Below are positions 1-7,684 of a stretch of DNA of 64,000 bases, in pieces; position 1 is the first letter of the stretch; the number at the start of each line of letters is the position of its first letter. Made by a program: the position numbers and the translations under genes. Under the pieces are notes generated by a model. It searched no databases. It was given only the letters and a program-made list of their open reading frames with translations, and was not told the DNA's origin. The stretch lies in contig NZ_DATBKY010000229.1 in assembly GCF_036555685.1 (NCBI RefSeq), forward strand, positions 1 through 64,000. The letters run 5' to 3'. The DNA comes from Actinophytocola sp036555685. GTDB lineage: Bacteria; Actinomycetota; Actinomycetes; Mycobacteriales; Pseudonocardiaceae.

Positions 1-800
1 TCGCCCGAAGGCCAGTAGACGGTGCCGGACGCGCGCAGGCCGTCGACCGTGCCGTGCGCGCTCAGCACGACCGCCTTGTCGACGCGGACCGTCACCGGGG
101 TCTCGATGTGCACCGTGGTGGCCTTGGTGAACGCGGGCGGCAGGTCCTCGGTGAGCCCGGTGATGTCGCTGCCGCGCGGGCCGCCGTTGCCGATGAACAG
201 CACGCACATGATGAAGGTCGGCGCGGCGATGGCGAAGAGCTTGAGCCAGTACTGGAACGCCTGCACCACGGTGATCGCGCGCATCCCGCCGCCGAACACG
301 TTGACGATCACCACGATCGTCACGAGCAGCGCGCCCGTCCACGTGGGCACCGGCAGGATGTTGGCGAGCGCGAGGCCCGCGGCCTGCAGCTGCGGGACGA
401 CGTAGAGGATCCCGATGAACACCACGAACGCGGCGGCGAGGCTGCGCAGCGCCCGCGAGCCGAGGCGGGCCTCGCAGAAGTCGGGCAGCGTGTAGGCGCC
501 GGAGCGGCGCAGCGGGGCGGCGACGAACAGCATCAGCGCGAGGTAGCCCGCGGTGAAGCCGACCGGGTACCAGAGGGCGTCGGCACCGTCCTTGAGCACG
601 AGGCCGGCGACGCCGAGGAAGCTCGCGGCCGACAGGTACTCGCCGGAGACCGCGGCGGCGTTGCGGCGGGAGCGCACGGTGCGGCGCGCGACGAGAAAGT
701 CCTGTGTGGTGTTCGCGGTGCGCGAGGAGCGCCAGCCGATGTAGAAGGTCGCGACGGTGACGAGCACGATCCCGGCAAGCGCCCAAATCTTTGCGTCCAC
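1..800 (-). CDS. Sodium/solute symporter, acetate/pyruvate permease type (C-terminus beyond the window)
   Basis: Integral membrane transporter of the SSS family, the group of ActP and MctC that imports acetate or other monocarboxylates with a cation. Only the first 266 residues lie in the window; the gene runs off the left edge. It starts at a GTG (complement of 798-800) and reads VDAKIW, then a hydrophobic helix, then the SSS hallmarks: a TxxFLVARRTV segment, SGEYLSAASFLG, LWYPVGFTAGY and RSGAYTLPDFCEARLGS. There is no in-frame stop. It begins 28 bp after a small membrane protein gene, the usual partner arrangement for these permeases, and lies downstream of a LytTR regulator likely to control it. 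The substrate cannot be decided from the N-terminus. Confidence 0.9.
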   Translation of the reverse strand, partial: MDAKIWALAGIVLVTVATFYIGWRSSRTANTTQDFLVARRTVRSRRNAAAVSGEYLSAASFLGVAGLVLKDGADALWYPVGFTAGYLALMLFVAAPLRRSGAYTLPDFCEARLGSRALRSLAAAFVVFIGILYVVPQLQAAGLALANILPVPTWTGALLVTIVVIVNVFGGGMRAITVVQAFQYWLKLFAIAAPTFIMCVLFIGNGGPRGSDITGLTEDLPPAFTKATTVHIETPVTVRVDKAVVLSAHGTVDGLRASGTVYWPSG

Positions 801-828
801 CGAGGTCCCGGTTCCTAACGAGAGCTGG

Positions 829-1245
829 CTACTTCTCCACCATCGCGACGAACGCCTGTTCCTGGCGCTCGGCCACCCGGTTGTACCAGTAGCCGACGCC
901 GAAGAACAACGGGAACGGGAGGATGCCGATCACGAGCCACGGCAGGGCGACGCCGGCCAGGTTGACCTCGGCGAGCTGCGGGACGAGGAAGAAGACCGCC
1001 GGGACCGCGGCGAGCAGGCCGACCGTGAGCACCCAGAGCCACATCGAGACGCGGAGCTGGTGTCGGACGAACTGGCTCACCAGCTCCTCGCCGTAGCTGG
1101 TCTGCTCCTCCAGCTCGACGACCGTGCGCAGCACGGTGACCGGCGCACGCGAGTCGGCCAGCACGACGCGCTTGCGGCGTGGCTTGGTGGGCGGGTCCTT
1201 GTACGGCTTGTCGTGTTGCCCGGGGCCGGCGGCGTGTTTGCTCAT
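829..1245 (-). CDS. Small two-helix membrane protein partnered with the symporter (DUF485-like)
   Basis: A 138-residue protein with a basic, soluble N-terminal third, then two predicted membrane helices (about residues 70-90 and 98-120) separated by a short loop, and a charged C-terminus rich in Glu/Gln. Short two-helix proteins (DUF485 and relatives) are commonly encoded just before ActP/MctC-type symporters, and this gene sits 28 bp upstream of one. Its ATG overlaps the stop of the LytTR regulator as ATGA (1242-1245), so the genes are translationally coupled. The N-terminal extension is longer than in classical DUF485 proteins, so family membership is inferred from topology and context. Confidence 0.75.
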   Translation of the reverse strand: MSKHAAGPGQHDKPYKDPPTKPRRKRVVLADSRAPVTVLRTVVELEEQTSYGEELVSQFVRHQLRVSMWLWVLTVGLLAAVPAVFFLVPQLAEVNLAGVALPWLVIGILPFPLFFGVGYWYNRVAERQEQAFVAMVEK

Positions 1246-2069
1246 GCCCCCCCGCGGCGCGTGATGCGGTCCTTGAGCTCACGCGTGTGCCGGCGGCTGA
1301 CCGGGAGCTTGCGCTCCTCCTCGCCGATCACGACGTGGTAGCCGTTGCCGCCGAGCTGCAGCTCGGTGATCAGGTTGATCGGCACCAGGTAGGAGCGGTG
1401 GATGCGGACGAAGCCGGCCTTCTCCCAACGTTCCTCCAGTTGCGCGAGCGGGATGCGGACCAGGTGCGAGCCCTCCGCGGTGAACAGGCGCGCGTAGTCG
1501 CCCTGCGCCTCGACCCAGCGCACCGCACTGCGCGGGATCAGCTTGGTCGTGCCGGCGAGCTCGACCGGGATGACCTCCTCGTCGGTCGGCTCGGGGCCCG
1601 GGGCGGCGCCGGCCTGCTCGCCGGTGAGGCCGTCGCCGCGCAGCTTCGAGATCACGCGCTGGATCGCCCGGTCCATGCGCGTCTGGTCGCACGGCTTCGG
1701 GATGAAGTCGACTGCGCCGAGCTCGAACGCCTCGACCGCGTCGTTGCCCTCGCCGTGGCCGGTGATGAACACGAGAACCGGCGACGGCTTGAAGCCGGCC
1801 AGGACCTTGGCCATCTCCATGCCGGTCAGGCCGGGCATCTTGAGGTCGGAGAAGACGGCGTCGACGATCGGGCGGCCGGAGTTGCGGCGCGAGCTGAGCT
1901 CGGGGTCGTCGCCGGCGAGCTGGCGCAGGGCCTCGGTGGCGTCGAAGGCCGGGATGACCCGGCGCACGTACCGGTTCGCGTCGAGCCGTTCGAGCATGAG
2001 GTCCATCCCGTCCTTCTCGTCGTCGACGGCCAGGACGACGAGACCGGGGGTGTTGGCTGAAGTACTCAC
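1242..2069 (-). CDS. LytTR-family response regulator
   Basis: A 275-residue response regulator with an N-terminal receiver domain and a C-terminal LytTR DNA-binding domain. Receiver residues are visible: acidic pair D16/D17, phospho-acceptor D75 in FSDLKMPG, T103 and K125 in FIPKP. The LytTR domain (about 167-270) contains RWVEAQGDYARLFT, FVRIHRSYLVPI and a final VSRRHTRELK. The GTG at 2067-2069 is preferred because it overlaps the stop of a leader ORF as GTGA; an in-frame ATG nearby has no spaced ribosome site. Its likely partner is the LytS-like kinase at 3309-4586 and its likely target the symporter genes immediately downstream. Confidence 0.9.
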   Translation of the reverse strand: MSTSANTPGLVVLAVDDEKDGMDLMLERLDANRYVRRVIPAFDATEALRQLAGDDPELSSRRNSGRPIVDAVFSDLKMPGLTGMEMAKVLAGFKPSPVLVFITGHGEGNDAVEAFELGAVDFIPKPCDQTRMDRAIQRVISKLRGDGLTGEQAGAAPGPEPTDEEVIPVELAGTTKLIPRSAVRWVEAQGDYARLFTAEGSHLVRIPLAQLEERWEKAGFVRIHRSYLVPINLITELQLGGNGYHVVIGEEERKLPVSRRHTRELKDRITRRGGA

Positions 2070-2110
2070 GGTGAGGAGCATCCTGCCGATCGGAAGAACC
2101 AAATGTCCAT
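2066..2110 (-). CDS. Fourteen-residue leader peptide ORF before the LytTR regulator
   Basis: The complement of 2108-2110 is an ATG preceded by AGGAGG at six-base spacing, the best ribosome site in this operon. It opens a 14-codon ORF reading MDIWFFRSAGCSSP. Its TGA overlaps the regulator's GTG start as GTGA, so ribosomes ending the leader could restart on the regulator. This suits a coupling or attenuation leader. The alternative is that the region only delivers a ribosome site to the regulator; conservation has not been tested. Confidence 0.5.
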   Translation of the reverse strand: MDIWFFRSAGCSSP

Positions 2111-2170
2111 GGTCAACCTCCTGCTTACCCCGCCCGAGTGAGCAAGGGGTCGATCTTGCGTGGCGGACAC

Positions 2171-2186
2171 GACTCTCAGCAGAGTC
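2171..2186 (-). terminator. Short hairpin after the S49 peptidase gene
   Basis: A perfect GACTCT / AGAGTC inverted repeat with a four-base loop, ten bases beyond the S49 peptidase stop and about 60 bases before the leader ORF. There is no T-tract, so it is at best an attenuating hairpin or RNA-processing site between the two genes. Confidence 0.3.
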
Positions 2187-2195
2187 TCACACGCC

Positions 2196-3056
2196 TCACA
2201 TCCCGAACCGCGACCACGCGGCGCGCACTTCGAGCGCCTCGAGCGCCCCCATCACGCGGTCGGCCGCGCTGAAGGTCGCGGCCGTGCCGCCGAGGCCGAG
2301 GCGGGCGAGCAGCGGGCGCTTCGGCTCCGCGATCGCGACGTCCGCGTCCGGGTACCGCTCGGTGATGACCTCGCGCAGGTTCCCGACCCCGTCGACGAGG
2401 CCGAGCTCGACGGCCTTCTTCCCCGTCCAGACTTCGCCGGTGAACAGGTCGTCGTCGCTGGTCAGCCGGTCACCGCGGCGCTTTTTGACCCACTCGACGA
2501 ACTGGTCGTGGAGCTGGGTCTGCAGGCTCTTGAGCCACTCGACGTCCTCGTCCTTCTCGGGGCGGAACGGGTCGAGGCGGACCTTGTGGGCACCGGCGGT
2601 GTAGACGCGACGCTCGACGCCGACGCGCTCGAGCAGCCCGTTGAGCCCGAAGCCGGCGGTGACGACGCCGATGGAGCCGACGAGGGAGGAGGCGTGGGCG
2701 TAGATCTCGTCGGCGGCGCAGGCGAGCCAGTACCCACCGGATGCGGCCACGTCCTCGGCGAACGCGATGACCGGGACCTTCTTCCGGTTGGCGAGCTCGC
2801 GGATCCGCTCGCCGACGAGGGCGGACTGGGTGGGCGCCCCACCGGGCGAGTTGATCGCGAGCGCCACCGCCTTGAGCCGCTCGTGGTCGAACGCCCTGTG
2901 CAGCGCGGACTCGACGGTGTTGATGTTGATGGTGCCGCGCGCGAGCGGGGACGGCGTCGGCGTGATGACCCCGTGGAGCTTGACAACGGCGACGACGGGT
3001 CCGCTGTGGCCGCGAGCCTTGGGCAGCCGGGCGGCCAGCTTGTCGGTGACGCTCAT
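2196..3056 (-). CDS. sppA: S49 family serine peptidase (SppA-like)
   Basis: A 286-residue protease of the SppA/SohB family, which degrades membrane-associated peptides with a Ser-Lys dyad. The nucleophile region AASGGYW (S106) and the lysine in AGAHK (K158), followed by the family's DPFRP segment, are both present, as is the NSPGG motif (69-73). No signal peptide or clear membrane helix is visible, so this is a short, single-domain form acting from the cytoplasm or membrane face. It is encoded between a LytS-like kinase and the LytTR regulator, all on one strand. About 180 bp upstream lies a DNA-damage-type promoter within the dispersed repeat, pointing toward this gene. Confidence 0.85.
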   Translation of the reverse strand: MSVTDKLAARLPKARGHSGPVVAVVKLHGVITPTPSPLARGTININTVESALHRAFDHERLKAVALAINSPGGAPTQSALVGERIRELANRKKVPVIAFAEDVAASGGYWLACAADEIYAHASSLVGSIGVVTAGFGLNGLLERVGVERRVYTAGAHKVRLDPFRPEKDEDVEWLKSLQTQLHDQFVEWVKKRRGDRLTSDDDLFTGEVWTGKKAVELGLVDGVGNLREVITERYPDADVAIAEPKRPLLARLGLGGTAATFSAADRVMGALEALEVRAAWSRFGM

Positions 3057-3233
3057 GCCCCAACCCTATGCGCGATCCGGTGTACGACTCGTGAACCTTG
3101 CGCCCGTTCCTCGGGTGCCCAGCCGCCCGACACCAGCGACCCAGGTGCCCGAAACCTCCCCCCGCGCGCACGCGCGTGCAGAACGCGAGAAACGTAGCCC
3201 CCGCCCTCTCCGGGGGCACCCCTCGTGATCGTC

Positions 3234-3256
3234 AGTTTACCGGGAGGTACCGACAA
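3234..3256 (-). promoter_or_regulatory. RecA-independent DNA-damage type promoter (PafBC class)
   Basis: On the minus strand the sequence reads TTGTCGGTA, eight bases, then TAAACT. This fits the mycobacterial RecA-NDp consensus (tTGTCRgtg, N8, TAnnnT), whose promoters are activated by PafBC in mycobacteria. Transcription would run leftward into the S49 peptidase gene with a leader of about 170 bases. The match is exact in spacing; activity is inferred. Confidence 0.55.
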
Positions 3257-3277
3257 AAGCGGTGGTCAGCCGTGCGC

Positions 3278-3305
3278 TGTGGACAACTGGGTGGGTTGTG
3301 GACAG
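3278..3305 (-). promoter_or_regulatory. Pair of DnaA boxes in repeat copy 1
   Basis: On the minus strand 3278-3286 is TTGTCCACA, the consensus DnaA box of Streptomyces and Mycobacterium. Positions 3297-3305 read CTGTCCACA, one base off. Both have the same orientation and lie 19 bp apart (start to start), about two helical turns. Confidence 0.6.
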
Positions 3306-3308
3306 CTG

Positions 3309-4586
3309 TCAGCGGGTTGGTTGGGTGGCGGTCGAGTCGGTGGTCTTGGATTCCGAGCCCTCTTCCGCGCCGAACTTCGGGAGGTCGGGGCGGACGCCGG
3401 GGAAGAACTTCGGGACGCGGAGGATCACCTTCATGCCCGCGCCGGGGGCCGTCTCCGCCATCAGGGCGTACTCGTCGCCGAAGACGGAGCGCATGCGCTG
3501 GTTGATGTTGCCGATGCCGACGTGTGAACCCGTCTTGTGGGCGTCGCGGAGGTCGGCGAACAGGCGGTCGGCATCCATGCCGACACCGTCGTCCTCCACG
3601 CTGATCAGGGCCTCGTTGCCGTTGTCCTGGGCGACCACCGTGATCGTGCCGCCGCCCGGCTTCGGGGAGATCCCGTGCTGGACCGCGTTCTCCACCAGCG
3701 GCTGCAGCACCAGGAACGGGACCACCACGTGCAGCACCTCGGGGGCGATCTTGATCCGCACGTTGAGACGGTCCGCGTAGCGCTGGGCCTGGATCGTCAG
3801 GTAGCGGTCGATGTTGCGCAGTTCCTCGGCCAGGGTCGTGAACTGGCCGGACGTACGGAACGAGTACCTCGTGAAGTCGGCGAACTCCTGCAGCAGCTCG
3901 CGCGCGCGCTCCGGGTCGGTGCGGATCAGCGAGGAGATCGAGTTCAGCGCGTTGTACAGGAAGTGCGGCGAGATCTGCGCGCGCAGCATCCGCACCTCGG
4001 CCTTCGCCAGCGCCTGCTTCGACTCGTCGAGCTTCGCCAGCTCCAGCTGGATCGACACGAACTTCGCCACCTCGTCCGCCGCGCGGATCAGGCGCTTGGA
4101 GTTCACGCCGCCGATCACGATCAGCGTGCCCTCGACCTGGCCGTCCGGGATCAGGGGGACGATCACGGCCGTGCGCATCGGGCAGCGGCCGCGTTGGGTG
4201 CACTTCAGGTTCGTGTGCGGGATCGCCGCGCGCTGTGCCTTGCGGATCGCCACGTCGATCGTCGGGATCAGATGCTGGTAGTGCTCGTTCGCGCCGCCGT
4301 CCCACGACAGCAGGTGCCCGTCCGCGTCGGTGATGCCGATCGCCACGCACTTGAGCATCTCGACCAGGTGCGACACCGCCTGGTCCGCCGCCTGCTCCGT
4401 CAACCCGCCGCGCATGGCCGGGGCGGCCTGGGAGAGGCGCTGCACGGCGTCGAGCACCGCGTCGTCGACCGAGCCCTCCGACTTGCGGCGGCGCACGACA
4501 AACCCGAGGAGCGCGCCGACCCCGAGCATGACGACGGCACCGATGAGCGCACGCTCGGTGAAAAGGCCGGACAACAGGTCGCTCAC
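3309..4586 (-). CDS. LytS-type sensor histidine kinase
   Basis: A 425-residue kinase with one N-terminal membrane helix (about 13-31), a GAF-like sensor region (65-180) containing several cysteines and histidines (C80, H124, C129, C135), and a His_kinase plus HATPase core. The phospho-acceptor is H208 in AQISPHFLYN; the N-box is N300 (PLVENAVQHG), the G-box DDGVGM is at 332-337, and a GIGN motif follows. HisKA_7TM/LytS-type kinases pair with LytTR regulators, and one lies two genes downstream on the same strand. The cysteine-rich GAF region could bind a metal, haem or cluster, but that is speculation. Confidence 0.9.
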   Translation of the reverse strand: MSDLLSGLFTERALIGAVVMLGVGALLGFVVRRRKSEGSVDDAVLDAVQRLSQAAPAMRGGLTEQAADQAVSHLVEMLKCVAIGITDADGHLLSWDGGANEHYQHLIPTIDVAIRKAQRAAIPHTNLKCTQRGRCPMRTAVIVPLIPDGQVEGTLIVIGGVNSKRLIRAADEVAKFVSIQLELAKLDESKQALAKAEVRMLRAQISPHFLYNALNSISSLIRTDPERARELLQEFADFTRYSFRTSGQFTTLAEELRNIDRYLTIQAQRYADRLNVRIKIAPEVLHVVVPFLVLQPLVENAVQHGISPKPGGGTITVVAQDNGNEALISVEDDGVGMDADRLFADLRDAHKTGSHVGIGNINQRMRSVFGDEYALMAETAPGAGMKVILRVPKFFPGVRPDLPKFGAEEGSESKTTDSTATQPTR

Positions 4587-4629
4587 CCGTCAATGCTCAA
4601 CCGAATCGCATGTGCGAAGCAAGCGACCC

Positions 4630-5493
4630 CTACTTGAGCAGGCGCGACATGCGCCGGTCCGCCAGCGGCTTGCCGCCCGTCTGGCAGGTCGGGCAGTACT
4701 GGAACGCCTTGTCCGCGAACGACACCTCGCGGATCGTGTCGCCGCAGATCGGGCACGGCATGCCGGTCCGGGCGTGCACCCGCAGGCCCGACCGCTTCTC
4801 CCCCTTGAGCAGCGCCGCGTGCTGGCCGACCGAGCGGCTGACGGCGTCGGTGAGAACCGTGCGCATCGCCGCATACAGCTCGTCGACCTGCGCGTCGGTG
4901 AGCTTGCCGGCCGTCGCGTACGGCGAGAGCTTTGCGGTGTGCAGGATCTCGTCGGAGTACGCGTTGCCCACTCCGGCGAGCATCTTCTGCGAGGTCAGCG
5001 CCGTCTTCAGCCGCTCGTTGTGGCCGGCGAGCACGGCCGCGAACTCGTCGCGCGTCACCGCCAGCGCGTCCGGGCCCAGCGACGCGATGCCCGGCACCTC
5101 GGCCGGGTCCGCCACGATCCAGACGGCCAGCCCCTTCTTCGTGCCCGCCTCGGTGAGGTCGAAGCCCGGGCCCGTGCCGGGCGGGCCCAGGTGCACGCGC
5201 AGCGCGAGCGGTCCCTTGCCCGGCTTCGGCGGCGCGGCGGACAGCGTCTCGGCCCAGCGCAGCCAGCCGGCGCGGGCGAGGTGGACGATCAGGTGGAGGC
5301 CGTCGCAGTCGAGGTCGAGGAACTTGCCGTGCCGGCCGGTCGAGACGACGGTCCGGCCGTGCAGCTCGGTCCACGGCGGGGTGACGGTCTTGAGCACGGA
5401 GAGCGACGCGACGTCCACCCTGGCCACGCTGCGGCCGACGCCGTGCTCGCGGATGTGCTGGGCGAGCGCCTCTACTTCGGGAAGTTCAGGCAC
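4630..5493 (-). CDS. Fpg/Nei family DNA glycosylase
   Basis: A 287-residue base-excision repair enzyme that removes oxidised bases and nicks the abasic site. It begins with the family signature PELPEVE, giving the catalytic proline (P2) and glutamate (E3), and has a lysine at K57 in HGKFLDLD. The helix-two-turn-helix is at 169-185 (QKMLAGVGNAYSDEI), and a C-terminal zinc finger uses C247, C250, C267 and C270. All catalytic elements are present, so it should be active. The HLARAGWL segment departs from the common HLRMxG form, so I do not decide between MutM and endonuclease VIII. It stands alone after the kinase gene's start. Confidence 0.9.
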   Translation of the reverse strand: MPELPEVEALAQHIREHGVGRSVARVDVASLSVLKTVTPPWTELHGRTVVSTGRHGKFLDLDCDGLHLIVHLARAGWLRWAETLSAAPPKPGKGPLALRVHLGPPGTGPGFDLTEAGTKKGLAVWIVADPAEVPGIASLGPDALAVTRDEFAAVLAGHNERLKTALTSQKMLAGVGNAYSDEILHTAKLSPYATAGKLTDAQVDELYAAMRTVLTDAVSRSVGQHAALLKGEKRSGLRVHARTGMPCPICGDTIREVSFADKAFQYCPTCQTGGKPLADRRMSRLLK

Positions 5494-5520
5494 GACGCCA
5501 GTGTTGCCGGATTCCGGCGA

Positions 5521-5955
5521 TTACGCCACGGGTTGTAGCGGACCTTCCACACCGGGCACGCCGTCGCGGGCGATCGCCTTCATGACCCGGGTGCTCTGCT
5601 GGCGGACGTTGAAGACGCCGCGGACGGTGCCGACCCACCGCTCGATGGTGCCGTCCTCGTTCTGCACCTCGGCGACGATCCGCCACGGGCGGCGCAGCGC
5701 CCAGCGGGTCGGGAAGAACAGGATGCAGAGCAGGACGAGCATGACCACCCAGAGCGGCACGACGACGTCGTCGGGGGTCCACGCGATCAGGACCGTGCCG
5801 AGGGCCAGCACCAGGACGAGCAGAACGATCGCGGCCGCGTTGCCGACGCTGACGTCGTGCTCGAAGTCGTCCCCGGTAGCGGCCGGCCGCCACTCCATGT
5901 GGCTACGAACCGTCCACTTCCGTCCGTCCTTGTCTTTGACGATGCGCGGGGTCAT
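5521..5955 (-). CDS. Conserved small membrane protein, unknown function
   Basis: A 144-residue protein with a polar N-terminus, two closely spaced membrane helices (about 38-58 and 65-85) and a basic cytosolic C-terminal half. The ATG at 5953-5955 is chosen over the GTG just before it because GGGAGG lies at better spacing. No recognisable domain. It ends 27 bp before the glycosylase start on the same strand, so the two may be co-transcribed. Function unknown. Confidence 0.7.
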   Translation of the reverse strand: MTPRIVKDKDGRKWTVRSHMEWRPAATGDDFEHDVSVGNAAAIVLLVLVLALGTVLIAWTPDDVVVPLWVVMLVLLCILFFPTRWALRRPWRIVAEVQNEDGTIERWVGTVRGVFNVRQQSTRVMKAIARDGVPGVEGPLQPVA

Positions 5956-6030
5956 CACGGCCTCCCGGCTCCGGAGCTGGTCGGGATATCGCTACTTATG
6001 ATGACCTAACCCGTGACTTTCATGCACCCG

Positions 6031-7467
6031 TCAGGGCCCGTTCGGCGCAGCGGGCGACGCGGTAGGTTCAGCCGTTCGGGCTGTCTGCGGTCCACTGGAC
6101 GGTGGTTGTGACGGCCGTCGTTGCTGGGTGTAGCTGGTGTTCTCGGTCCTCGTCCGCGCCTGGTTCTTCGCGTTGACCTCGTAAATCGTCGTCGTCTCGT
6201 ACACGACCGTGTAGCCGTCGTACATCGTCGTGTGGCGCTCGACCGTGGTCTCCCGGTAGACGATCGGGGAGCTCTCGTCGAACGGCGCCTCGGCGCTCAT
6301 CATCGGTTCCTCGGCGCGGGCACCGGCCGCCTTGTTCGCCGCCGGCTTCGCGTTGGCCTTCGCGGACGTCGGCCGCACTGTCTTCGCGGGTTCGTCGACC
6401 GGCTCGCCCTGCTCGGGCACGCGGGCCTCGGTAGTGAGCCGGCCGGTGGTGACCCGCAGCGAGGTGGCCGGTGGCGGTGGTTCCTGACTGCGCTGCAGCT
6501 CGACGCCGCCCTTGCCGGCCAGGTCGAGCGGTGCGGACGAGCCGCCTCCGGCACCCCACGGCGCGACGACGAACCCGAGCACGCCGACGGCCGCGACCGA
6601 GCCCGCCGCGACACCGATCTGGACCTTCGTGCTCGCGAGCAGGCCCTTGAGCATCGCGCCGAGCCCGCCCGCGCTCGCCACGGCGACGACCGGAAGGGCG
6701 GACACACCCGCGTGCGCGCGCAGTCCGGAGCAGACCTCGCGCAGCTCGTTGTACATGGCCGCGCAGGACGCGCAGGTGGCGAGGTGAGCGCGGATGCGGC
6801 GGCGCTCGATACCGGAGGTGCAACCCGCGGTGTAGGCGCCGAGCTTCTCGAGCACGGAGCGGCAGCCGGTGTCGCCGCGATCGGCGGTCAGGTGGGCCTG
6901 CAGGTAGGCGGCGCGCAGGCCCTGGCGCGCGCGGCGGGCGAGGGCGGCGGTGGCGTTGGGGCTGAGGCCGAAGTTGGTGGCGACGGCGGCCGGGCGCTCG
7001 CCCTCGACCTCCATCTTCCAGAGGACGTTGCGCCAGCGCTCGGGAAGGCTGGTGAACGCCCGGCGGATCAGGCTGCGCTCGGTGAACTGGCCGGAGGTGT
7101 CGGGGTCGGACGCGGCGCGGTGGGTCAGCTCCTCGTCGCTGACCGGGACGTCGCGGCGCAGGCTCCACTCCCACGCCACCCGCCGGGCGACGATCAGCAG
7201 GTAGCCACGCACGTTGTCGACGGGTCCGGAGCCGCGGCGGATCGCCTGCAGCACGCGGAAGAAGGCCTCGGCGGTAAGGTCCTCCGCTTCGGCGCGGTCG
7301 GTGACGAGGCCCAGCGCGAGCCGGTAGACGGCGGTCGAGTGGCGCGAGAAGAGCTCTCCGAAGGCGGCGTCCTGCCCGGCCCGGAGGCGCTCGAGCAGTG
7401 CCCGATCCTCCGCGTCCCCCGTCTCCACCCTGTGTGCTCCGGATGATCTCGGAGCATCGCCGGTCAT
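6031..7467 (-). CDS. ECF sigma factor with fused zinc-finger anti-sigma domain, membrane helix and extracytoplasmic tail
   Basis: A 478-residue protein. Region sigma-2 is at about 28-95 (AEDLTAEAFFRV), sigma-4 at 130-188 (LPERWRNVLW, then an HTH). A zinc-finger anti-sigma segment follows with H228, C232 and C235 (HLATCASC), one membrane helix (284-303), and an extracytoplasmic tail of about 170 residues rich in Pro, Thr and Glu. ECF proteins carrying their own anti-sigma and membrane tail are known in actinobacteria; signals would release or expose the sigma part. The ATG at 7465-7467 fits a GGAGG site 11 bases upstream; earlier in-frame codons lack one. It is not followed by a separate anti-sigma gene, which agrees with the fusion. 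Confidence 0.88.
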   Translation of the reverse strand: MTGDAPRSSGAHRVETGDAEDRALLERLRAGQDAAFGELFSRHSTAVYRLALGLVTDRAEAEDLTAEAFFRVLQAIRRGSGPVDNVRGYLLIVARRVAWEWSLRRDVPVSDEELTHRAASDPDTSGQFTERSLIRRAFTSLPERWRNVLWKMEVEGERPAAVATNFGLSPNATAALARRARQGLRAAYLQAHLTADRGDTGCRSVLEKLGAYTAGCTSGIERRRIRAHLATCASCAAMYNELREVCSGLRAHAGVSALPVVAVASAGGLGAMLKGLLASTKVQIGVAAGSVAAVGVLGFVVAPWGAGGGSSAPLDLAGKGGVELQRSQEPPPPATSLRVTTGRLTTEARVPEQGEPVDEPAKTVRPTSAKANAKPAANKAAGARAEEPMMSAEAPFDESSPIVYRETTVERHTTMYDGYTVVYETTTIYEVNAKNQARTRTENTSYTQQRRPSQPPSSGPQTARTAEPTASPAAPNGP

Positions 7468-7562
7468 CAGACCCGGCACCTCCTCCCGGCCGCCACGGGA
7501 ATCTGGCTCAACATGCCACAGGGCGCTTGTGGTGTGCGGCAAACGTTAAGAACGGGAATGTG

Positions 7563-7578
7563 ATACCTACGAAGGTAT
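7563..7578. promoter_or_regulatory. Inverted repeat between the ECF sigma gene and tRNA-Gly
   Basis: ATACCT, four bases, AGGTAT: perfect six-base arms in the intergenic space, about 95 bp upstream of the sigma factor start. It is AT-rich compared with its surroundings. It could be an operator or part of the sigma gene promoter; no regulator is identified. Confidence 0.3.
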
Positions 7579-7684
7579 TAGCCCATTCGGTCCATTCACC
7601 GCAGGTCAGAACCGGCCCCAGCCCGTTGGGGGTTACCCCGGCCCGCATCCGCTAAACTCGGCCCCAGCACGCGCGGAAGCGCAT

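Larger units (their letters stand above)
3163..3305 (-). repeat. Dispersed intergenic element, copy 1 (DnaA boxes, damage promoter, hairpin)
   Basis: Positions 3201-3307 match 35421-35527 with about 14 differences in 107 bp by my alignment and no gaps. An identical 14-bp CG-alternating tract lies further left (3163-3176; 35387-35400). Parts, read on the minus strand: two DnaA-type nonamers (3297-3305 and 3278-3286), the promoter (-35-like box 3248-3256, -10 at 3234-3239), a GCCCCC/GGGGGC hairpin with a nine-base loop, then the CG tract. It fills the gap between the LytS-like kinase stop (3309) and the S49 peptidase start (3056). Confidence 0.8.

Noticed and set aside
3163..3176. The CG-alternating tract as an independent Z-DNA element
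   Set aside because: Common by chance in such GC-rich DNA; reported only as part of the repeat, where it is shared by both copies.
3053..3256. A 67-residue ORF on the minus strand within repeat copy 1
   Set aside because: It starts upstream of the promoter -10 and has no conserved counterpart in copy 2, so it is chance coding.
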